Source of the DNA: an uncultured Fretibacterium sp.
GTDB taxonomy: Bacteria; Synergistota; Synergistia; Synergistales; Aminobacteriaceae
Reading direction: 5' to 3'
Assembly: GCF_963548695.1 (NCBI RefSeq)
Contig: NZ_CAUUWA010000074.1
Coordinates: forward strand, 1 to 10,698
DNA length: 10,698 nucleotides
In this document: piece by piece, positions 6,501-10,698 of the stretch
Layout of the letters: each line of letters opens with the position of its first letter
Numbering within the stretch: position 1 is the stretch's first letter
Notes under the pieces: model-generated
Seen by the model: the letters and a program-made list of their open reading frames with translations, nothing else
Database searches by the model: none
What the model was told of the DNA's origin: nothing
Translations under genes and position numbers: made by a program

Positions 6501-7747
6501 GGCTCTTTATTATCGTCATCCCAAACCTTCTCCATCAACGCAAGCTCCAGCGTGTTGACCGTGTGCCAGAAAAAAAGACCGCTCTTCGAGTCCAGGACAT
6601 CTTCCGGCGTCGGCTGCGGAAAACCCGATGCCGGACGCCAATCCGCTTTCCTCCGATTGGTTTCATCCTTAAAGTAAGCATCGAGGCGGCCTACGGTATC
6701 GCCCAGCGTCACCAGCCCTCCGCCAATCGTATAACGATTGCTTGTATGTTTGCCATCCTCGTCATAAAGACGCAATTCCGATACCGAATCCCGGTTCGTC
6801 CGAACAGCCATCACGTCCACTTTTCCCAAACGTTCCTCACGAACCAACTCGTAACTATAACCATGAGGGCCCTTGGGGTCTGAGATAGGCTTCCTTTTGT
6901 CAAAAGCCCACCCCATCTGGGGTGCATTGAACGTCAGGACAGGGACATGATCCTGCAGCGGCTCAAGGGCATTATCCGGCTTGTAGATTGGGTCCGGTAA
7001 AAAACTCCAGTCGTCGATAGGTTTTTTATCCTTATCTTCTTTTTGCTCAAAGGCACCCAGGGCAATCCCAGCCGACAACGCAGCCGCCAAGCCGCCGCCT
7101 AAAGAATGGCCTACGAAAACAATGTTATTCTCGCTTAATCCAGAAATTTTTTCCAATGCCTTCTGATAAATCCTGTAGGCCTCCTCAAGAGCGTCTTGCA
7201 CCCAAAAGGTACTCTTGCATCCAATCCCCAAGACGTTAGTCTTGATCCAGTCGCTCCACCAGTCTCTGAGCTCCGAACCGTCAAAGACCATGTAGTAGGT
7301 CCCGTTCTTGCGAAAGATGTTGCCCTCCACGGCGCCGTAATCCGAGAACCGGCCGACCCACTCGTAGTCCCTGAGCTCCCCCTCCAAGGGGTCCGGTACG
7401 CTCTCCCCCTTCTCGGCCCTTTTCTGGCCGACATTGGCCGGATAAGGGTCTCCAGCGGGGTCGCAGATGCCGTCCCTGGGGCCATCAGGACGCATCAGAT
7501 AATTGGAAAGACGCTTGGGATGTTTTGTGTAATGAAAATGACCATCATGTTCCTTCATTGCATCCAAATTATTCAAATGCTCCCCGAATAAAAAGCTGTC
7601 GCCTGTAAGTCCTTGAGGGCCGGGGCGCCTCCTTCGACCTTTAAATTTCTCGCCCCTTAAGCAGACATCCGTCATTTCATACGAAAGCTTGATAAGCTGC
7701 AGCATCTCGAGCTGCTGGTCATGCGTCCACGTCGTTACCTTCGTCAT
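3572..7747 (-). CDS. RTX-type class-3-like lipase with EF-hand loops and tandem RTX/HCBP units
   Basis: A 1391-aa protein. Residues about 140-400 are an alpha/beta-hydrolase of the class-3 lipase kind: YYMVFDGSELRDWWSDW (151-167), the nucleophile elbow GHSLGGG with Ser215, FNAPQMGW (273-280), a likely catalytic Asp320 in VRTNRDSVSEL and likely His395 in FFWHTVNTLEL. Residues 427-545 hold EF-hand-like loops (DLNRDGK, DRDGDGKITSGRELFG, DSNKDGKIDASDE, DKDGNGKFEDHE). A helical domain (610-827) precedes three HCBP-related units (starting 837, 1004, 1171) separated by two RTX blocks. Residues 1240-1391 are a unique Ser/Ala-rich tail, presumably carrying the secretion signal. No Sec signal peptide is seen, consistent with type I secretion. 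The start overlaps the stop of the upstream membrane gene by ATGA, and AAGGAGGG lies nine bases before it, so translation is probably coupled. Phospholipase or lipase activity is inferred from the motifs; the substrate is unknown. Confidence 0.93.
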   Translation of the reverse strand: MTKVTTWTHDQQLEMLQLIKLSYEMTDVCLRGEKFKGRRRRPGPQGLTGDSFLFGEHLNNLDAMKEHDGHFHYTKHPKRLSNYLMRPDGPRDGICDPAGDPYPANVGQKRAEKGESVPDPLEGELRDYEWVGRFSDYGAVEGNIFRKNGTYYMVFDGSELRDWWSDWIKTNVLGIGCKSTFWVQDALEEAYRIYQKALEKISGLSENNIVFVGHSLGGGLAAALSAGIALGAFEQKEDKDKKPIDDWSFLPDPIYKPDNALEPLQDHVPVLTFNAPQMGWAFDKRKPISDPKGPHGYSYELVREERLGKVDVMAVRTNRDSVSELRLYDEDGKHTSNRYTIGGGLVTLGDTVGRLDAYFKDETNRRKADWRPASGFPQPTPEDVLDSKSGLFFWHTVNTLELALMEKVWDDDNKEPQEVSPSQVRVDPLILDLNRDGKVSTTAGKRYFDLDANGVAERASWAASGDGFLAMDRDGDGKITSGRELFGDHTVMSDGRVASSGFQALADLDSNKDGKIDASDEEFGRLRVWSDKDGNGKFEDHELSTLEETGIESIDLRYSDHRTEDENGNQIVRTGRFTWKDGERGRVSEFLLERDTIHSLAEEKLDEPDEVAALPDLPQRGFLYSLHQAMVRDGSGELRKLTERFAGEKDSVARRSLLEQILLKWSEVSDVESVPYDGWLGFMKKFYGNKRSYGNPSAEGWRELRRNYEEISLYLYGDLLCQSHYKEVLATLDSSLDESGNIRIHIGKVLEEIGSENVSNPEQTKRSIGEFFLALKTAGLYEYVDESEVESHAAVLSTYGSELPDVCRASYLAMKEPVGTYTLPYFVWTLVKETDVLKFGEGISAEDLEVTRRGNDLTLSLRDGSGSVRVQEHFRNDYYELDEVEFSDGTKWSAKDVASRAVAYGTDGNDVLGQSENYGDNDRIHAGGGDDEVYAGNGDDTVYGDAGNDKLYGQSGDDVLVGGAGDDHLVGGYGSDTYVYNKGDGHDTIDTSTYYYDNGAKDRLKFGEGISAEDLEVIRRGNDVTFSLKDGTGSVRVQEHFRNDYYELDEVEFSDGTKWSAEDVASRAVAYGTDGNDALGYAENYGDNDRIHAGGGDDEVYAGNGDDTVYGDAGNDKLYGQSGDDVLVGGAGDDHLVGGYGSDTYVYNKGDGHDTIDTSTYYYDNGAKDRLKFGEGISAEDLEVIRRGNDVTFSLKDGTGSVRVQEHFRNDYYELDEVEFSDGTKWSAKDVASRAVTRGTDTNAAASSEPAGAPATPEAFSAVSPLSAMSGADARVLSESEIEESLAVLSTPSFMSGLEDEIPGGWSCSSSLAAVSSEPSAPVDLEVARLGMDVALAGLSFEKPNSGLVCDTFLSGSSGVEVVKLSVSTETGLEKHFEKGAHQAELSRSAA
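4020..5241 (-). repeat. 501-bp tandem repeat encoding HCBP-related units and RTX blocks in the lipase gene
   Basis: The same sequence recurs with a period of exactly 501 bp (167 codons). Two copies (about 4040-4540 and 4541-5041) are nearly identical, including about 300 identical bases from 4110. A third, partial copy (about 5042-5241) carries only the HCBP-related part and is more diverged at its far end. The length is a multiple of three, so copy number can change without breaking the frame. Each full unit encodes one RTX block (GGGDDEVYAGNGDDTVYG, QSGDDVLVGGAGDDHLVGG) and one HCBP-related unit. Confidence 0.95.
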
Positions 7748-9492
7748 TTACCCTCGCCCTCCTTCAGATCAATGAATATGAAGCTGCCCTTTTTACCCCA
7801 ATAGCCAACCTTACCCTCCATGGAGACAGCAAAAAGGTTTGATTTTAACCATACAAAATAAAGAGGGTCGTCACGATAGTTTCCAGAAAATTTTCGCAAA
7901 ACCCGCTTCTCCGTCCCCGCACTCACATCCAGAAAGTGCAGCCTGGCCAGCGTCATGCTATTCTCGTTCGTGCTTCCGGAGAGCATCACGACACACCGTC
8001 CGTCAGGCGACAAAGCCAAGCGCCTTCCCCAGCTCTTCAGTTCCTTTCTCCTTCCGGTTTGCAGGTCCAATTCCAGCAAGACTCCCCTAGGCCCTTCTCC
8101 CCTATCTCTTTTACAAAGGAGATATGCCCTCGTTCCATCTGCGTTCAGTCTCCATTCGTACCATGGTTTAATACCCCACAAGTTCAGACGATATTCATTT
8201 AAATGAAACAGTCTCTCTTTCCAAGTTTCTGTATTCATTAGACAAAGCTGATTAAATTCCTTTTGGATCCCATCTATTGGATATACAAAACAGGATGCAT
8301 CTGGAGCAAAATATGCACTCCCTTCAGCACATAAATCAAAATCAATAGAAAGCCCTTTACGTATCCTTTGAAAAGAACCTAAAGTACTCTTTTTCATATT
8401 TCCTTCCGTATAAAAAAGGTCTACTGTATCAAGGTAATGCCCCAGTTTTTTCTCCCTTTCCCTCACCACCTCGGCCTCATCACTGTACCAGCCTATCCTA
8501 TTCCAAATCCAGCTCCGGTGCCACAGCACCAGCAGCGTCCCCTCGTCCGGGCGGAACATCATGTCGTGGAACACCTTCTCCTTGTGCTCCTCGTGCTCCG
8601 GCCAGTCGAAGCCGGGCAGACGCCTGAAGCCCTCCACCTCGTACACCGCCAGGTCGCTGGCCCCCTCCGCCCGGCCACGCCCCGCCGAAGCCAGATAACG
8701 TCCGCTGGGGCTGAATCTCACCCGCTGCACCGCAAGACAGTCGTCGCTCCAGACGCACTCCCGCGTCCTCGTATCCCACACATAAAGCCTCTTCTCCGTG
8801 CCCAGCGCCAACAGATTGCCGTCCGGGGAACCCGCCATGCAGTCGATCGCTTCCTTCACTCGGTAAACCTTGACCTCGGGAGCCTGTCTCAGTTCCCTCT
8901 TCAACGTCATTGAAGACTGTATCGAATCCCAGGCCGGAAGAGCCGGCGCCAGGTAACAGACGACGGCTACCGCAACCATCACGGCATCCATTCGGTCCGA
9001 ACGGGTCCTGTCTCCAAGGCCTGCCGCAAGCATTAGGTTGCCCAATCGATGAGCCGACCTGAAAAGTTTGACAAACAACGCCAGTAGGCCCCCGAAAACT
9101 CCAAAGACAAGCAGCACCGCAAGCGGCAGCATCCCAACGCTGGCTGGGCCGTCAAACCCGAAAAAAAATGACCCAACAGACACTATAGCCAACATAATGA
9201 CGGCCTGTATCCCTTCAACAACCGCATAGAGCATCAGGATACTGCCGCTCGTGTTCGGTCTTTGGCTGTAAAACCACAGGAACAGGGGCAGCGCCGCATA
9301 CAGGATTTTCCCGAGGATATTCATGTCTCCCGAAGGGTCCAGAAAGAGCACGAAAAGATTCCCCACACCAGAGACTACCTGAAGGAGGATCACCATAAAA
9401 TAAATTATCAGCAGCGTCCCGATTTTCCGGCGGCAGTTCTCGATCTCCTCCAACATCCCCTCCCGCGTCGGTCCCAACGTCGTCTCGTCCAT
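7744..9492 (-). CDS. Five-helix membrane protein with WD40-like beta-propeller, coupled to the lipase
   Basis: A 582-aa protein. Hydrophobic helices lie at about residues 24-50, 59-75, 84-111, 118-142 and 168-188. Basic segments (RRK at 21-23, SQRPN at 76-80, KLFRSAHR and DRTRSDR at 142-167) fit the positive-inside rule with a cytoplasmic N-terminus and the large C-terminal domain outside the cytoplasm. Residues about 205-575 contain WD40-like blades: AGSPDGNLLALGTEKRLYVW, VRFSPSGRYLASAG followed by DLAVYEV, MMFRPDEGTLLVLW and LALSPDGRCVVML. The start is fixed by AGGAGG seven bases upstream. The gene ends in an ATGA overlap with the lipase gene, so the two are made together. Propellers mediate binding, so a periplasmic partner or protective protein for the lipase is plausible but is inference. 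The region coding residues about 345-450 is strikingly AT-rich relative to its flanks. I do not recognise a named family. Confidence 0.88.
   Translation of the reverse strand: MDETTLGPTREGMLEEIENCRRKIGTLLIIYFMVILLQVVSGVGNLFVLFLDPSGDMNILGKILYAALPLFLWFYSQRPNTSGSILMLYAVVEGIQAVIMLAIVSVGSFFFGFDGPASVGMLPLAVLLVFGVFGGLLALFVKLFRSAHRLGNLMLAAGLGDRTRSDRMDAVMVAVAVVCYLAPALPAWDSIQSSMTLKRELRQAPEVKVYRVKEAIDCMAGSPDGNLLALGTEKRLYVWDTRTRECVWSDDCLAVQRVRFSPSGRYLASAGRGRAEGASDLAVYEVEGFRRLPGFDWPEHEEHKEKVFHDMMFRPDEGTLLVLWHRSWIWNRIGWYSDEAEVVREREKKLGHYLDTVDLFYTEGNMKKSTLGSFQRIRKGLSIDFDLCAEGSAYFAPDASCFVYPIDGIQKEFNQLCLMNTETWKERLFHLNEYRLNLWGIKPWYEWRLNADGTRAYLLCKRDRGEGPRGVLLELDLQTGRRKELKSWGRRLALSPDGRCVVMLSGSTNENSMTLARLHFLDVSAGTEKRVLRKFSGNYRDDPLYFVWLKSNLFAVSMEGKVGYWGKKGSFIFIDLKEGEGK
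7757..7764 (-). promoter_or_regulatory. Ribosome binding site of the lipase gene inside the upstream gene's end
   Basis: AAGGAGGG lies nine bases before ATG 7747, within the last codons of the beta-propeller membrane gene (LKEGEGK, stop). With the ATGA overlap this supports translational coupling of the two genes. Confidence 0.6.
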
Positions 9493-9499
9493 CGCTCTG

Positions 9500-9505
9500 C
9501 CTCCT
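9500..9505 (-). promoter_or_regulatory. Ribosome binding site of the beta-propeller membrane gene
   Basis: AGGAGG seven bases before ATG 9492, a near-ideal Shine-Dalgarno site that fixes the start against longer open frames reaching back to 9733. Confidence 0.7.
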
Positions 9506-9670
9506 GAACTCCGTAGAAGTGAATGTCTGCTTCTGCCTTGATTTTCTGCCTCGATGCTCCGCTGCCTCTTTGCCCGTCTCCCGGCGTTGGTCCCATCCTC
9601 CGCCTGGTATCTTGAAGCCCAAAAGCACGCCAGCTGCTCTTAAAGTGAGGTAAAAGTGGAATGTTACTCT

Positions 9671-9698
9671 GTCTGCTTGAAATGGTCTGCTTGAAATG
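9671..9698 (-). repeat. Perfect 14-bp tandem repeat in the leader
   Basis: The unit CATTTCAAGCAGAC occurs twice in direct succession just after the predicted transcription start. It could be a paired protein-binding site or a simple slippage duplication. The leader after it also carries several AGGCAG copies. Confidence 0.6.
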
Positions 9699-9718
9699 CA
9701 AAAGAAAAACAAGGCAAA

Positions 9719-9745
9719 ATTATCAGATGCCATTCATCATGTCAA
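9719..9745 (-). promoter_or_regulatory. Probable sigma-70-type promoter for the membrane protein-lipase operon
   Basis: On the minus strand TTGACA (9745-9740) is a perfect -35 box, followed after 15 bases by GATAAT (9724-9719). An alternative -10, TAATTT, lies at 17-base spacing. Either would start a transcript near 9711-9705, leaving a leader of about 215 bases before ATG 9492. Confidence 0.5.
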
Positions 9746-9822
9746 TAGAGGTGGGGGAAATGAGTGTATGAAAGGCAAAATAAAACGAGGAAAGGCTATC
9801 CTATTCTTGTGTTCGTGCAGCT

Positions 9823-9842
9823 TTTGTGCCTTCACGCACAAA
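9823..9842 (-). terminator. Small hairpin with the stop codon in its loop
   Basis: TTTGTGC (9842-9836) and GCACAAA (9829-9823) form a perfect 7-bp stem around a six-base loop that contains the TGA stop of the right-hand RTX gene. There is no T-run directly after it on the minus strand, so termination is only possible, not shown. Confidence 0.25.
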
Positions 9843-10698
9843 GTTTCAGCGTGTCGTCACCCTTGCCCAGACACAGCACGTCCTCCTCGCCCGAACCCGT
9901 CGACGAGTTCACGATACGGTCGTCGCCGTCGCCCAGGTTCCACACGTACGTGTCCCCGTCCTCGCCTCCGACCAGCGTGTCCGAGCCGCGGCCGCCCATC
10001 AGGACGTCCGATCCATGGCCACCCCTCAGGGTATCCGCGTCCTCGCTCCCCACCAGCACGTTGTTGTGGATGTCACCATCCAGCGTGCCGCCTCGACCCG
10101 AGACGAAGTACGGCAGCGTGTATGTGCCCACAGGCTCCTTCATCGCGAGGTACGACGCACGGCACACGTCAGGAAGCTCGGAGCCGTACGTCGAGAGCAG
10201 CGCCGCGTGCGACTCCACCTCCGACTCGTCCACGTACTCGTACAGCCCCGCCGTCTTCAGCACAAGGAAAAACTCACCCAGAGAACGCTTCAGCTGATCC
10301 GGGTCCGCAGCGTGTTCCCGCGCAAGACTCTCCAGCGCCCGGCGGGTACTCAGGAATATCCTGCCCGTATCGTCCATATCATAATCCAGCATCTTGAGCT
10401 CGTCGGCGTAATGGCTCTGACGCAGCAGGTTCCCGTAAAGGTACAGCGACACCGACTCATACGCGGACTCGAGCTGACGGCGACCGTGCTCCGTCAGGCT
10501 CGACCAGTCATAGCGGGCCCCATAGAATTTCTCCAGAAAACCAAGCCAGCCCCCGTTCGGCGTCGTCTCCACGTTCGAGACCTCCGACCATTTCAGCAGG
10601 ATCCGATCCAGAAGCGAACGGCGCGTCACCGAGTCCTTCTCCTCCGCAAACCGCTCCGTCAGCTTCCTCAGCTCCCCGCTCCCGTCCCGGACCATCGC
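9832..10698 (-). CDS. C-terminal part of a third RTX protein; start outside window, short RTX end
   Basis: The frame is open to the window edge (an Ala codon precedes MVRDGSGELRK), so the N-terminus is missing; 288 residues are visible. Residues to about 200 are the helical domain shared with the lipase (MVRDGSGELRKLTERFA at the start; SEVESHAALLSTYGSELPDV and EPVGTYTLPYFV at its end). An RTX block follows with GGHGSDVLM, GGRGSDTLV and GGEDGDTYVW, and the protein stops at KGDDTLKLCA. The HCBP-related units and long C-terminal tail of the lipase are absent, so it is either a naturally short form or truncated. DNA identity with the lipase gene is very high at the edges of the helical domain (around 5266-5373 and 5818-5864) but low in the middle. 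By analogy it probably has its own variable N-terminal head upstream, which cannot be checked here. Confidence 0.88.
   Translation of the reverse strand, partial: AMVRDGSGELRKLTERFAEEKDSVTRRSLLDRILLKWSEVSNVETTPNGGWLGFLEKFYGARYDWSSLTEHGRRQLESAYESVSLYLYGNLLRQSHYADELKMLDYDMDDTGRIFLSTRRALESLAREHAADPDQLKRSLGEFFLVLKTAGLYEYVDESEVESHAALLSTYGSELPDVCRASYLAMKEPVGTYTLPYFVSGRGGTLDGDIHNNVLVGSEDADTLRGGHGSDVLMGGRGSDTLVGGEDGDTYVWNLGDGDDRIVNSSTGSGEEDVLCLGKGDDTLKLCA

Larger units (their letters stand above)
9506..9831. other. Gap with promoter, repeats and long leader; no supported gene
   Basis: Between the stop of the right-hand RTX gene and the membrane protein gene there are about 340 bases. They hold the promoter, the 14-bp tandem repeat and a GC-rich leader with repeated AGGCAG. 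Open frames extending from 9733 or 9701 on the minus strand lack ribosome sites and run into the real gene out of frame, so I reject them. Confidence 0.5.

Noticed and set aside
5372..6883. Plus-strand open frame of 503 codons
   Set aside because: Antisense to the EF-hand and helical regions of the lipase, which have clear protein motifs. The plus translation has none.
9215..9733. Minus-strand open frame of 172 codons overlapping the propeller gene start
   Set aside because: No Shine-Dalgarno site at its start, and it is out of frame with the clear membrane helices. ATG 9492 has a near-ideal site.
9791..9815. Possible terminator in the T-rich stretch downstream of the right RTX gene
   Set aside because: Only a 4-bp stem (AGGA/TCCT) can be drawn before the T-rich stretch, too weak to call.

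Overview
The window carries a run of genes that all read on the minus strand. They encode large, modular, RTX-type calcium-binding proteins (type I secretion style) alternating with membrane proteins. Overall base composition is GC-rich with sharp AT-rich islands. RTX nonapeptide blocks, EF-hand-like calcium loops and strong AGGAGG-type ribosome sites point to a Gram-negative bacterium. The taxon cannot be fixed from the sequence. An oral or gut Synergistota-like host is a low-confidence guess from memory of similar proteins.

In transcription order (right to left): (1) 10698-9832, the C-terminal part of an RTX protein whose start lies outside the window and which ends abruptly after a short RTX block. 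(2) 9831-9493, a gap with a good promoter candidate, a 14-bp tandem repeat and a long leader. (3) 9492-7744, a 582-aa protein with five membrane helices and a WD40-like beta-propeller predicted to lie outside the cytoplasm. (4) 7747-3572, overlapping the previous gene by ATGA: a 1391-aa secreted class-3-type lipase with EF-hand loops, a helical domain, RTX blocks, three HCBP-related units and a unique C-terminal tail. (5) 3571-3181, a gap with a hairpin plus T-run just before the next gene. (6) 3180-2749, an AT-rich 143-aa membrane protein not recognised as any known family. (7) 2667-1, a second large RTX protein with a glycine-zipper, Cys-rich head in place of the lipase. It carries an apparent one-base frameshift near its start and runs off the left edge.

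The recurring layout is a membrane protein followed by an RTX protein with a variable N-terminal head and a shared C-terminal chassis (DPL-LDLN-DGK EF-hand module, helical domain, RTX/HCBP units). Parts of the chassis are nearly identical at DNA level between genes, including one 299-bp exact match and a 501-bp tandem duplication. This indicates recent gene conversion or recombination. The simplest reading, which is inference, is a polymorphic family of secreted effectors. The upstream membrane proteins could be cognate protective or accessory partners. No type I secretion transporter gene lies inside the window.
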